Source of the DNA: JBLHZY01 sp047631555
GTDB taxonomy: Bacteria; Pseudomonadota; Alphaproteobacteria; Rhodobacterales; Rhodobacteraceae
Assembly: GCA_047631555.1 (NCBI GenBank)
Contig: JBLHZY010000001.1
Span: 124,001 to 188,000, forward strand
Direction of reading: 5' to 3'
Length of the DNA stretch: 64,000 nucleotides
Position 1 is the stretch's first letter, and each line of letters begins with the position of its first letter. The notes beneath the pieces were generated by a model that worked only from the letters and a program-made list of their open reading frames with translations, made no database searches and had not been told where the DNA came from. This document shows positions 28,430-37,674 of the stretch, in pieces. Both the position numbers and the translations under genes were made by a program.

Positions 28430-29554
28430 CTAAATGCCCAAGGCCTTGCGCACCACCGGCAGACGAGACCGGCTCACCGGAACCCTTTCGAGATTCGAAA
28501 CGGTGAAGTGACAAACGCCATTGTCCTTAAACCGCTCGAAGCTCTCCACAAAGGAAGGGTTTATCAGATAGCTGCGATGGGTCTTGATAAAGCTGCCCGG
28601 GATCAGGCGCTTTTCGGCCTCGGTGATCGACCAGATGCAAAACAGCTTTTCCTTGGCCGTATACAATTGCGTGTAATGCCCCTCGGCGCGAATGGCCGCA
28701 ATATCGGCGATATCAACAAACAAAGTGCGGCCTTCCTGCTCATAAGGAACTTGCTTGATGGCCGCGCTCTTGGGCGGCTCGGCAGGCGCGTCTGATGGAA
28801 GGGCTGCCGAGTTCGTCTTGATCAATTCGCCTTCGCTTTGCGGGGCGGTCAGAAAGGTAATCCCGGTAAGCAAAAACGCACCGCACAAAACAAAACTGCT
28901 CAGGACGACGCCGATCGCCATGGTCTCATTGCTGATAAGCGGGCCAACATCGGTCAGGGTTTCGATGGCGACGAAATTTGTCCCCCAAATGGCGATGAAG
29001 TGAACCGAAAACACAGCCATCCCGAAGAAGCCTGTGCCGACGAGAATATCGCGATGGGTCCGCTTGCCGTAAGCGATGGAAAACGCCGCGATGTTCAGCG
29101 CACAGGACGAGACAATCGCCAAGGCAATCCCCGAAGGCGTATAAAGCGCCCGGCACAATTCCAGCCCCGCCATGCCAATATAGTGCATCGCCAGAACGCC
29201 AAGCCCAACGATCACGCCGGCCAAAACCAGCGTCCCGCGGGTGCGCTTCCAGAAATGCAGGATAAGCAGCGCGATCCCGACCACCAAGATCGCAACCAGC
29301 GCCGACGCCAGTGTGATCGCCGCATCGTAGTAAAACAAAATGGGCATTTGCAGCCCAAGCATCGCCACAAAATGCATCGACCAAATGCCGCCCCCCAAGG
29401 CAATCGCCGCCAAAGTCACCAAGATTTTCTTATGCTCAGCGCTTCGTTTCGACAGGCCTTTTGTCAGCGACAATCCGGTAAACCCAGCAATGAGCGCCAC
29501 CAGAAGCGATGCCAAAACAAGCCAGGGATTATGGGTATAGCCGAGTATCTGCAT
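28430..29554 (-). CDS. coxC: MHYT–LytTR membrane sensor-regulator (CoxC-like)
   Basis: This 374-residue protein has an N-terminal MHYT domain of about seven membrane helices (residues ~1–250) with IWSMHFVAML, AMHYIGMAGL and a degenerate third copy SVHFIAIWG. The Met/His residues are thought to bind a metal that senses gases such as CO. The C-terminal ~105 residues form a LytTR DNA-binding domain (TLFVDIADIAAIRAEGHYTQLYT, FIKTHRSYLINPSFVESFERF). CoxC and CoxH of Oligotropha have this architecture. It probably controls the cox operon just downstream. Confidence 0.85.
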   Translation of the reverse strand: MQILGYTHNPWLVLASLLVALIAGFTGLSLTKGLSKRSAEHKKILVTLAAIALGGGIWSMHFVAMLGLQMPILFYYDAAITLASALVAILVVGIALLILHFWKRTRGTLVLAGVIVGLGVLAMHYIGMAGLELCRALYTPSGIALAIVSSCALNIAAFSIAYGKRTHRDILVGTGFFGMAVFSVHFIAIWGTNFVAIETLTDVGPLISNETMAIGVVLSSFVLCGAFLLTGITFLTAPQSEGELIKTNSAALPSDAPAEPPKSAAIKQVPYEQEGRTLFVDIADIAAIRAEGHYTQLYTAKEKLFCIWSITEAEKRLIPGSFIKTHRSYLINPSFVESFERFKDNGVCHFTVSNLERVPVSRSRLPVVRKALGI

Positions 29555-29756
29555 GTTAGCTGATTAACGAATTGCAGCGCTTCCATCAAGACAAGAACCC
29601 TCCCCAGCGTAAAGTTGGCAGCGCCCGAATGCGGCCAGTTCACTGACAGCCCCACAAAGGCGCGAATTGTCGTTTTGTTTCAACAAATGGGGGGTGCGGC
29701 TGGTGGGGGCGTTGAGAGGGTATGGCAATAATCGGACTTTCGCTGCAACAACTATA

Positions 29757-30167
29757 ACCCCTTGGCGCCAAATCAAAGCGCGCGCATCTGTTCTGCAAAG
29801 CAAAACCCAAAAACCAGTCCGGTTCGAGATTTCCGAAGGCACCCGCGTCTCAGTGGCGAAGTGGATGGAAGACCCGTTGATGGTCGGATCCGAATTTCTC
29901 TGGCCTGGGCGTTTTCACGAACGCCTGCACATCTCAACGCGCCAATATGCTCGGATCGTGCGGAACTGGGTCTGGTCCATCGGGTTGGAAGTAACCGCTT
30001 ATGAACCATTCGATGCGGCGCACGAAAGTCACCCAGATTTACAAAAAACGGGCAACTTGCGTGCGGTTCAGCTGCTGCTGAGCCATACCAAGATGGACAG
30101 CACAGTTCGTTATTTGGGTATTGAACTTGAGGATGCGTTAACAATAGCAGAAGCTATTGAAATCTAA
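29757..30167 (+). pseudogene. decayed tyrosine recombinase (phage/integron-type integrase), 3' part
   Basis: The frame encodes a recognisable integrase C-terminus: QKPVRFEISEGTR, KWMEDPLMVGSEFLWPGR, then GNLRAVQLLLSHTKMDSTVRYLGIE with the catalytic Tyr. The N-terminal half, which carries the first catalytic Arg, is missing. Between them the box-II motif is out of frame: in the +1 frame 30004–30045 reads NHSMRRTKVTQIYKK, containing the expected HxxR. The two frame changes near 30003 and 30043–30049 cancel. This is a truncated, frame-damaged gene and can no longer be an active recombinase. Confidence 0.75.
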
Positions 30168-30654
30168 GCGTTTGGGCCTCTCGATATGGGCGGCCTTGAC
30201 CGGCCATTGACCCCGATTACCTATTGCCGCGGTGCAGCCCGTTGAAGCGGCCATTGGCACATGGCGTAGCATTTATGTCGTTTGAGCCGTCGGCGTGCAA
30301 AACTTAGCTGCCTTTTGCAAACACAGCTTTTGCTCACGCAACAACCTTTCGCACAATTTGCTGGAATACAGCCCGTTTCACCAAAGCCGCCGTTCAACCG
30401 CATCTTTAGGGGGCAAATTCAAGCTTTGAGCTCGCTACACGGTGGCTGAACCATCGAGGCGCCGATAAAGCCGCTATCCCGACATAGTGGTTGCACCTGG
30501 AGTAGGAGGTGTGTTCACTGTCGGCGATCGCCGCTTCGAGGCTTCTTGTGTTCGAGAGATAGCCGCGGAGGCGATGCGTTTTTCAATCCATTTGGCCGGG
30601 TCGTCGATCCGAACCCACCTTTGCACCCTAATCAAGAAAACCGGAGATATCGAC
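30168..30654. other. 487-base intergenic region, no gene recognised
   Basis: Short frames exist on both strands, but none has protein-like composition or a usable start. The last ~170 bases are an upstream extension of the oxidoreductase frame and probably hold its promoter. The rest may be decayed coding DNA of the island. Confidence 0.4.
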
Positions 30655-31767
30655 ATGAGCACCACAGGCAAGCAGCTATTCACGACACTCGAAAGCAATG
30701 GCACGCTCACCGTCGCGATCGAGGACGTGACCTTTCCCGATCCTACCGGCAATCAGGTCCTTGTGAAGATGGAGGCGGCGCCGATCAACCCGTCGGATCT
30801 CGCTATTCTTGCCGGTGCGGCCGATCTCGAAAACGCCGAATATTCCCCCGGGAAATACGTCGCCAACGTGCCCGAGCCGTTCAATGCGGGATCCAAGGCG
30901 CGCCACGGGCTGAAGCTTCCCGCCGGCAATGAAGGCGCGGGGACTGTCGTCGCTACGGGTGACGGCGACATGGCCAAAGCGCTGATGGGGCAGCGCGTTG
31001 CTTGTGTTCCGGGCAATGCCTACAGCCAATATTGCATCGCCGAGGCCGCCATGTGCCTACCGCTGGGCGACTATTCATCCGAGGATGGCGCGAGCGCTTT
31101 CGTCAATCCCATGACGGCGCTGGGGTTCGTTGAAAATGCCAAAACGGACCGGCAGAACGCGATCTTGCATACGGTCGGGGCTTCCAACCTTGGCCAAATG
31201 CTGACCCGCATCTGCAAAGAAGACGGGATCGGATTGGTCAACCTTGTGCGCAAAGAGGAACAGGCCAAATTGCTCAAAGAGCTTGGCGCGACCCATGTCG
31301 TCAATACGTCGGACGATGACTTCATGACCCAACTCCGCTCTGCGATCGACGACACCGAAGCCTTCTACGGCTTCGATCCGATCGGCGGCGGAAAATCGGT
31401 CGACAGTGTTTTCAAGGCCATGGAGCAGGTCGCGGTTGGCAAAATGAGCGAGTATTCGCGCTATGGCTCCAACCAACCAAAGCGCATGTTCATCTACGGA
31501 CGTCTGGACGTTGGTCCGACGATCTTGTCGCCAAGTTATGGCTTTGGCTGGACCCTGTCTGGATGGCTCCTCTTCCCCTTCATTCAATCGGCCGGAGCAG
31601 AAACCGTGGGCCGGATGCGCAAGCGAGTGCTCGAGAACCTGACGACGACCTTTGCGAGCCATTACAAGAAGCGGGTTGATCTGGAAGAGATGCTGACCAA
31701 GGAAGCCGTAACCGATTATCGCGCGATGAAAACGGGCGAGAAATACCTCGTTATGCCTTGGAAATAA
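30655..31767 (+). CDS. zinc-less MDR-family oxidoreductase (quinone-reductase type)
   Basis: From the ATG at 30655, preceded by GGAGAT, the protein has 370 residues. The N-terminal GroES-like part contains VLVKMEAAPINPSDLAIL, characteristic of quinone oxidoreductases. The Rossmann part has ILHTVGASNLGQMLTRIC, where the usual AAGGVG glycine motif is altered. No zinc ligands are evident. Enzymes of this kind reduce quinones or enones with NAD(P)H; the substrate is unknown. The open frame upstream to 30487 is not supported by a start site. It lies alone in the island after the broken integrase. Confidence 0.75.
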   Translation: MSTTGKQLFTTLESNGTLTVAIEDVTFPDPTGNQVLVKMEAAPINPSDLAILAGAADLENAEYSPGKYVANVPEPFNAGSKARHGLKLPAGNEGAGTVVATGDGDMAKALMGQRVACVPGNAYSQYCIAEAAMCLPLGDYSSEDGASAFVNPMTALGFVENAKTDRQNAILHTVGASNLGQMLTRICKEDGIGLVNLVRKEEQAKLLKELGATHVVNTSDDDFMTQLRSAIDDTEAFYGFDPIGGGKSVDSVFKAMEQVAVGKMSEYSRYGSNQPKRMFIYGRLDVGPTILSPSYGFGWTLSGWLLFPFIQSAGAETVGRMRKRVLENLTTTFASHYKKRVDLEEMLTKEAVTDYRAMKTGEKYLVMPWK

Positions 31768-32591
31768 GGACCTGTACCGGGTTTTGCGAGGGCGGCTCGG
31801 GGTGGCAGCGGGGTGCGGGATAGGCCCAGAGCCATCCCGCCCCGTCTCGCTCAGCCCCTCGCGGCCCGCTCATCGCGTGAAGTTTTCAGACGTTCCCTAA
31901 CGTCTGGTGACAGAGGTTATTCAGACAGGCCAGCCGTTAAAATCACACCCGTTATTTAAACATCAGGGCATTAGAAACGCAGCGATCGCGACGAACAGCA
32001 GCTGTGCTTTGTGCGGCGCAGTTGGTGTTATCGGTTAGCGGGGAAGCCGCTGCTGCGTGTGGCAGCAGCCGGCCACGCCCGCCTCGGGCGCGAAGCCGCC
32101 TTTCAGCGTGTTCGGCTAAATGTCAGCTCTGCGGGACTTAGCTGACTATTTAGATGCCCGCCGCGCTGAAGGCCATCGCGAATTCAAACAGATGTATGGG
32201 TAAGTGGCTAGTCGTGAAAGCCTTTCATGAGAGAAAACGCACGATGACAAAGGAAAATGAGCGGCGCCTGAAGCCATCGCTCGCTGGCGAGACTCTCCAA
32301 GGTAAATCGATTCCGTCTAGGCATCATCGCGGGCCATGAAAAGAACCAATGAAAGCTTTTGGTAACCAGGATAGCAGCATTGGAAGTATTCAATAAAGTT
32401 GTCAATTTCCCGCTCGCGGGGGCAGTGGGAAAAGGGAGGCTGTCCGGTTGCGGCCCAAAGCCTAATTCCACGCAAAGGCCGGAGAGCGGTCATTCCCTTT
32501 GGGCTGATCCTATGGCGGTTAAGCGGACAAAGCGGGCATTGGCTTCAATCGCGCCAACGGCCGTTGAGAGATTTGGGAACCGGATCTCCCG
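31768..32591. other. 824-base region without a recognisable gene
   Basis: It contains a perfect hairpin CAGACGTT/AACGTCTG (31887–31906, 4-base loop) and several short frames with poor composition. From about 32400 it contains sequence resembling the degenerate intergenic repeats seen elsewhere in the island (for example AAAGCGGGCATTGGCTTC near 32529). No RNA gene was recognised. Confidence 0.4.
31887..31906. repeat. 8-bp perfect inverted repeat
   Basis: CAGACGTT (31887–31894) and AACGTCTG (31899–31906) are separated by four bases, 120 bases after the MDR gene. No U-tract follows on either strand, so it is not a typical terminator. It could be an operator or a remnant of a mobile-element end. 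Confidence 0.5.
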
Positions 32592-33023
32592 TCACCGTAA
32601 ATCGATTTGAAGGTGTGCCTGCCCGTCGCTTGTCCGTTCAATCGAATGCCCTTTGGGACCAACGACACCTCGAATTCGTTTACGCCAGTTGGAAAACTTG
32701 TCAGACCTGACGACGTCAACGGCTTCGTCCAAGTCCAACTCCAACCGGAACCATTCGGGCCTAACCATAGTGATAGAAATCACTATGGCCCGAAACGGTT
32801 GTGACAAGTAGGTGCCGCTGACCTTGTCACCGATGACCCAGCCCTTTGGCGGCGCGTTTCCGATGGCGGCAAACATCGTGTTCCAATCGCGGAACCCGTG
32901 TTGGTGGGCGACCAATTCGAGAGACTTGGCATGGCCAATCGAAGCCCCATCCTCGGCCATTTTTATGCGCAAACGCTTAGCTTGATCCTTGGCTTGCGTT
33001 GCTGACGGAAGTTGCGCGTTCAT
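32592..33023 (-). CDS. glyoxalase-superfamily-type small protein
   Basis: The start at 33023 (MNAQLPSATQAKDQAKRLR), preceded by AAGGAG, gives 143 residues. The sequence follows a Rhodobacteraceae family that I recall being annotated as a glyoxalase superfamily protein. It has SIGHAKSLELVAHQHGFRDWNT, a helical module, then a beta-rich part (GTYLSQPFRAIVISITMVRPEWFRLELDLDEAVDVV). The biochemical role is unknown. Its ATG overlaps the stop of the MATE exporter gene (ATGA), so the two are translationally coupled and may act together in detoxification. Confidence 0.65.
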   Translation of the reverse strand: MNAQLPSATQAKDQAKRLRIKMAEDGASIGHAKSLELVAHQHGFRDWNTMFAAIGNAPPKGWVIGDKVSGTYLSQPFRAIVISITMVRPEWFRLELDLDEAVDVVRSDKFSNWRKRIRGVVGPKGHSIERTSDGQAHLQIDLR

Positions 33024-34411
33024 GACGCTGCTCCTTCTTTGGTGTGGAAAATACCCCATTTCAACGTAGGGTCTTGGGCGGCGAGGCGCAGCACCAGAAC
33101 CGTGAGGCCCAACATCATCACTTCGGCCAATGGACCCGCATACCAGATACCAATTTCACCAAACCAAACGGGCAAAAGGAACGTCAAAGGGACCGCAAAG
33201 ACATAAGGTTTTGTAAGCCCCAGAAGGGCTGCCTTTCCTGCAGATCCAATCGCTTGAAAGTAGGTCGCAATCATCATCAACGGGCCCAGCAGGAAAAAGA
33301 CACATGTCATGACCGGCAAGATGCGCGCAACTTCTGCAATGACCGCCGTGTCTTCTACAAATGCGCTGGCGATTTGACGGGGCATGCTCATCACGACGAC
33401 CTGAACGATGGCGCAGTAGATAAACGCGACCCAAAGCGACATGCGCAGGCTCGCATCCGATCTTTGCCAAAGTTTGGCGCCATAGTTGTTGCCCGTGATC
33501 GTTTGCATCGCAAACGACAAGCCCAGAAGAGGAAGGAAGGCAAAAGTGATGACCCGCGTGATGATCCCGTAAGCTGTAATTGTGTCGGCGTAACCCGGGC
33601 GACCAACCCATTGCAGGGCGATAATGATCGCCGCTGACCCGAGGGCGAGCCCCATGAAACTGAGGCTTTGCGGTGCGCCCAATGCAAGTATCCGCCCCCA
33701 TTTTGCGCGCATGGAATGGGACAGCAGGGTCGCAGGCCGCAGCGACGTTTCCCCAAACACTCGGAACGCGAGGATGATCGCAAACGAGAGCGCTTGTGCC
33801 GCCGCAGTCCCATAGGCCGACCCCGCGACGCCCATGTCCAGAACGGCGATGAGCACGTAGTTGAAACCGATGTTTGCAATCGACACCAGCAAGCTCATCG
33901 CGGCCATGAAGCCCACGCGCCCCTCATTGCGCAGCGCGTCAGAATTGACCGACAATACGAACAACAGCGGTGAGAAAAACACCGTGATCCGTAGGTAGAC
34001 CAACCCCATCTGCGCCAAAGTATCTGACCCGCCAGCGGCCAGCAATGCAACTGGCTGGCCCAAAAGGATGAACAACACGATCAGGACTGCGCCCAATCCG
34101 ATGGCCAGCCCATGTGCGCCTGCAAACGTGGCACGCGCACTGTCGATGTCACCTGCGCCATGGGATCGCGCCAAAAGGCTCGACATGCCATTCGCCACAA
34201 GCGTGGAAAGCGCCACAATCAACATGTAGATCGGGAACATCAACGTGACCGCGGCCAGCGCATCAGGGCCGACGTAAATGCCCAGAAACAGCGCATCTGC
34301 TACGGACAGCAGCCCGTTCATCCCCATCACGAAAATGATTGGCAACGCGGTCTTTAGGTAGATGGTGCCAAGCGGCCCATCGGTGAATGTATTCGTGGGG
34401 GTATCAGTCAT
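33020..34411 (-). CDS. MATE-family multidrug/Na+ efflux transporter
   Basis: This 463-residue protein has about 12 membrane helices in two MatE halves, with typical elements PIIFVMGMNGLLSVADALFLGIYVG, GMSSLLARSHGAGD and, in the second half, GLSFAMQTITGNNYGA. MATE transporters expel cationic drugs or metabolites using Na+ or H+ gradients. The start at 34411 gives MTDTPTNTFTDGPLG. It is coupled by ATGA overlap to the small downstream gene. The substrate cannot be read from sequence. Confidence 0.9.
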   Translation of the reverse strand: MTDTPTNTFTDGPLGTIYLKTALPIIFVMGMNGLLSVADALFLGIYVGPDALAAVTLMFPIYMLIVALSTLVANGMSSLLARSHGAGDIDSARATFAGAHGLAIGLGAVLIVLFILLGQPVALLAAGGSDTLAQMGLVYLRITVFFSPLLFVLSVNSDALRNEGRVGFMAAMSLLVSIANIGFNYVLIAVLDMGVAGSAYGTAAAQALSFAIILAFRVFGETSLRPATLLSHSMRAKWGRILALGAPQSLSFMGLALGSAAIIIALQWVGRPGYADTITAYGIITRVITFAFLPLLGLSFAMQTITGNNYGAKLWQRSDASLRMSLWVAFIYCAIVQVVVMSMPRQIASAFVEDTAVIAEVARILPVMTCVFFLLGPLMMIATYFQAIGSAGKAALLGLTKPYVFAVPLTFLLPVWFGEIGIWYAGPLAEVMMLGLTVLVLRLAAQDPTLKWGIFHTKEGAAS

Positions 34412-34759
34412 ATCCCATATCTCTCTTGCCTGATCGCGCAGTTTGAGATGGGACCCGCATTACCATCCGCGCGATATGCGGAAAGAGGTAGATAGAGAAT
34501 GTCGTCGCAGAACTTCACCAAGACAAACGTCAGCGGGAGGCAGGCGTCTACAGCCTGCACGCTGCCTAATCTGAAATTTTTCAGTCGTCAAGCGGTTAAG
34601 GAGCATCCGGTTTTGCGAAAGCTGACCTTCGCCGCGTCGCAGATAATCGGTAAAGTGGGCTCCTTGCTGCCGTTCGCTGCGGTTGCACACGAAATCACCG
34701 CCAAATCGGAAGGCGAGAGGCGGCAATGCGGACAAATCAACAGTTATTGAACTCATGTT
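34412..34759. repeat. intergenic region carrying a degenerate repeat
   Basis: No gene is supported here. From about 34590 to 34745 the sequence (AAGCTGACCTTCGCCGCG, then GCTGCCGTTCGCTGCGG) resembles tracts near 35340 and 39790–39930. All lie in gaps of this island, suggesting a family of degenerate intergenic repeats. The resemblance was judged by eye. Confidence 0.4.
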
Positions 34760-35296
34760 CTATACTAGGGTGACTGCAAAAATCATAACGCCGGTTGCTG
34801 CTGGATCATCAAATAGGACGGCTACGATTTGTCGATTTGCAGACCTATAGTAAAGTCCCCTATTATCCTCGAATAGGATTGCATCCGCTCTTTCAGTTTT
34901 TGCGCGTAGGCAGTCTTTTCCATCAAGCAACGTTCCGCCAACTCCCACACCTTGATACTCATTGGCATCTTGCGAAGCAAAATCAAGAAACGAATTCAAC
35001 CGCACCCAAGTGCCACTCCGTTTCCAATTATCGGTAACAGCGTGATTCAAAATAGCTTCCTCAGAAAGTGGGGACTTTAACGTAAACAAGATAACTGCAG
35101 GCCCCAAAAACTTTACGCAAGTCGCGTTGATTGTGATTTCGGAATTTGGTGGGAATATGTCTGATAGAATTTGTTCAAGCCGAGCCTTGCTAGAGCACCC
35201 AGCGAAGGTCAGGACTATAAAAAAATAGGAACGCCAAAATTTAGTCGTTTTTTCACAAGTTTTCTCAGACAGATGATTTTGACCAAAGCCTATCAT
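34760..35296 (-). CDS. putative lipoprotein, unknown function
   Basis: From the ATG at 35296 this encodes 178 residues with basic residues, a hydrophobic segment and a lipobox (FFIVLTFAGC, Cys near residue 34), so it is probably a lipoprotein. The mature part has no recognised domain (LEQILSDIFPPNSEITINATCVKFLGPAVILF). The gene is AT-richer than the core genome and faces away from vgrG. The true start could be slightly downstream, since the N-terminus before the lipobox is long. Confidence that it is expressed is moderate. Confidence 0.5.
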   Translation of the reverse strand: MIGFGQNHLSEKTCEKTTKFWRSYFFIVLTFAGCSSKARLEQILSDIFPPNSEITINATCVKFLGPAVILFTLKSPLSEEAILNHAVTDNWKRSGTWVRLNSFLDFASQDANEYQGVGVGGTLLDGKDCLRAKTERADAILFEDNRGLYYRSANRQIVAVLFDDPAATGVMIFAVTLV

Positions 35297-35319
35297 CCAG
35301 TTTGCCCGCCGCAATCAAA

Positions 35320-35440
35320 ACTGTATTGTAACTTTGGGCCCAAAGCCAACCTTCTCTGCGTTTGCCTCCACTGGAGGCGGCGGCACTTACGGCCCTTTGC
35401 GGTCATTTATCTGCCCCAAAACGAAGGTCTGCAATGGAGC
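35320..35440. repeat. degenerate intergenic repeat upstream of vgrG
   Basis: The stretch around 35335–35400 (GGGCCCAAAGCCAACCTTC, then CTCTGCGTTTGC) is similar in layout to those at 34590–34745 and 39785–39930. It lies in the 257-base gap before vgrG, which shows no coding sequence. Only visual comparison supports it. Confidence 0.35.
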
Positions 35441-35553
35441 TCAAGCTGCATTTGTCTCACACTTTTCCTTACTAAGAACTTCAGGACAGCTTTTCTCTTG
35501 CAGTTTCATGGTTAACGCCTAGTTTTCTTCTTTAACGGAAAACTTTATTTTCA

Positions 35554-37674
35554 ATGAGTTGCTTCATGAGTGCCTTTTCCCAATCCTCCCGTATGGGCCG
35601 TTTGTCTACCGCGCTTGGCGAAGATGTTTTGGTGCTGCAGCGCTTTGAGGGTTGTGACTTTCTCAACGGGAATTTCGAGTATCGTGTGGCCTGTTTGGCC
35701 GGCTCTCCGGACATTGATTTCGACGCGCTTTTGGGCACACATGCGACAGTCGCTTTGAGCACGCGCGCGGGCACGGATGCGCTCTTTGACGGGGTCGTCA
35801 CCGAGGCGCGGTGGCGCGGTGCGGGCGAGAATGGCCATCAGTATGAGATCACGCTGACTCCGTGGTTTTACCTTGCCTCACTGCGGCGCAACCAACGGAT
35901 ATTTCACCGCAAAACCGTTGTCGATATCCTCACGGAGTTGCTCGCCGCCTATGCGCAGGCAGGCCGGCTAAAACTAAAGTTGTCAGGTGAATACCCCGAG
36001 CTTGAATACACCGTGCAATACCGCGAAAGCGACATGGATTTCGCCTGTCGCATGATGGAACGCCACGCGATTTCTTATCACTTTGAACACAGCGATGGCG
36101 CCCATGAGATGGTACTGTCCGATTGCGCCGACAACCATGCCATCCTAGGGCCGCGCCCGTTCAAACCTTACGGCGGACACCACCAAGAAGAGGTCGAACA
36201 CTTCTGGGCGTGGCACCCTGCGCGTCGGCTAGATACCGGTTCAGTAAGATTAACCGACTACAACTTCAAAACACCCACAGCGGCGATGGAAGTGGACGCC
36301 ACCTCCAAAGCGGCGCACGCGCAAGGGCAAATCGAAAGCTTTGACTGGCCCGGAGATCACCTCGACCAAGCCCGTGGCGATGTGGTCGCGCGCTTGCGAC
36401 TTGAGGGCGAAGAGGGGCAAACCCGCCGCTTCGAGGCCGAGGGGGTTATCCCACAATTGCGCGCCGGTTGTCGCGTTGAGCTTGACGGATCGGCGGTTGC
36501 CGACGGGTCGATTATCGGTGCTGGCGAAGAGTATTTATGCCTCGTGGCGCATCATTCATACACGTCGGACAACTACGGTTCGGGCGGCGATGAGGGCGAC
36601 GCATACGCCTACACGGGACGCTATACCTTGCTTCCCGCAGACGCGCCGATGGTGCCCGAACTCAAGACCCCGCGCGCTGATGTGAAGGGGCCTCAAACAG
36701 CCGTCGTCGTGGGCGAAGGCGAGATTGATTGCGATGAATTTGGCAGCATTCTGGTGCAGTTCCACTGGGATCTCGATGCTGCAATTTCCATGCGCTGCCG
36801 CGTGTCGCAAAACTGGTCGGGCAACGGCTTTGGCGGCATGGTCATCCCGCGCATCGGCATGGAAGTCGTGGTCGAATTTTTGGACGGCGACCCCGACAAA
36901 CCGCTGGTGACAGGCTGCGTGTACAACGGGAAAAATGCGGTACCATATGCCCTGCCCGAGCATAAGACGCGGTCAACGTTTAAGACGGATACCCATGAGG
37001 GCGAAGGCTTCAATGAGCTAAGGTTTGAAGACAAAAACGGCGCGGAAGAGATATACGTCCACGCGCAAAAGGACCGAAACGAGAAGGTAAGAAACAACCA
37101 TACCGAGCGCATCGACAACAATTGGGTACAAAGCGTCGGGCATGACAAATCGATTGTCGTCGAGGCGGACCACGATGAAATTATCGGCGGTAATATGACT
37201 TTATTTGTTGGCAACAATGCCGTTGCCAATACACTGATGTCAAAGCTTTCTCGCTTCACCCAAGGGATCGGAAAACTTGCGACAGTTCTGAGAGCCGAAA
37301 AACTCTCCGGTGTTGGACAGGGGAATTTGGTCGTGTCGACGGAGCGAAACCGCGTTGACGCGACGGGCTTGATGAGCACCGAAGTCGTTGGTGTTGGCAA
37401 GAACATTACAGCCGGTGGTCGCATTCAGCTCGAGGCCGGAAAGCAGATTGATCTGCACAGCGGTAGCATGACAGAAATGGACAGCAACGGGACGACGTCA
37501 ATCAGTGCCGCCGAAAGGATTACCATCAACTGCGGATTGTCGCGCGTCACATTAGAGCCCGATGGCGCGATACACATACATGGCGAAATGGCCAGCCTTT
37601 CGGCGAACGACAAAATAGATATTCGGGCGAAAAACAGTATCGAAATCAAAGCTGCGAGGGTGGATATTAACTAA
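35554..37674 (+). CDS. vgrG: type VI secretion tip protein VgrG
   Basis: This 706-residue protein has the VgrG plan. Residues ~10–330 form the gp27-like part (LVLQRFEGCDFLNGNFEYRV, YRESDMDFACRMMERHAISYHFEH). From ~387 an OB-fold gp5 part follows (EGEIDCDEFGSILVQFHWD, SQNWSGNGFGGMVIPRIGMEV, GDPDKPLVTGCVYNG). The final ~200 residues form the beta-helical spike. There is no extra C-terminal toxin domain. A start at 35566 (MSAFSQSS) is also possible. No tss structural gene is in the window, so this is an orphan VgrG island. Its stop overlaps the next start (TAATG). Confidence 0.92.
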   Translation: MSCFMSAFSQSSRMGRLSTALGEDVLVLQRFEGCDFLNGNFEYRVACLAGSPDIDFDALLGTHATVALSTRAGTDALFDGVVTEARWRGAGENGHQYEITLTPWFYLASLRRNQRIFHRKTVVDILTELLAAYAQAGRLKLKLSGEYPELEYTVQYRESDMDFACRMMERHAISYHFEHSDGAHEMVLSDCADNHAILGPRPFKPYGGHHQEEVEHFWAWHPARRLDTGSVRLTDYNFKTPTAAMEVDATSKAAHAQGQIESFDWPGDHLDQARGDVVARLRLEGEEGQTRRFEAEGVIPQLRAGCRVELDGSAVADGSIIGAGEEYLCLVAHHSYTSDNYGSGGDEGDAYAYTGRYTLLPADAPMVPELKTPRADVKGPQTAVVVGEGEIDCDEFGSILVQFHWDLDAAISMRCRVSQNWSGNGFGGMVIPRIGMEVVVEFLDGDPDKPLVTGCVYNGKNAVPYALPEHKTRSTFKTDTHEGEGFNELRFEDKNGAEEIYVHAQKDRNEKVRNNHTERIDNNWVQSVGHDKSIVVEADHDEIIGGNMTLFVGNNAVANTLMSKLSRFTQGIGKLATVLRAEKLSGVGQGNLVVSTERNRVDATGLMSTEVVGVGKNITAGGRIQLEAGKQIDLHSGSMTEMDSNGTTSISAAERITINCGLSRVTLEPDGAIHIHGEMASLSANDKIDIRAKNSIEIKAARVDIN

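Noticed and set aside
30221..30403. 60-residue Cys-rich minus-strand ORF
   Set aside because: Cys-rich but with no start signal or neighbours; likely chance in decayed DNA.
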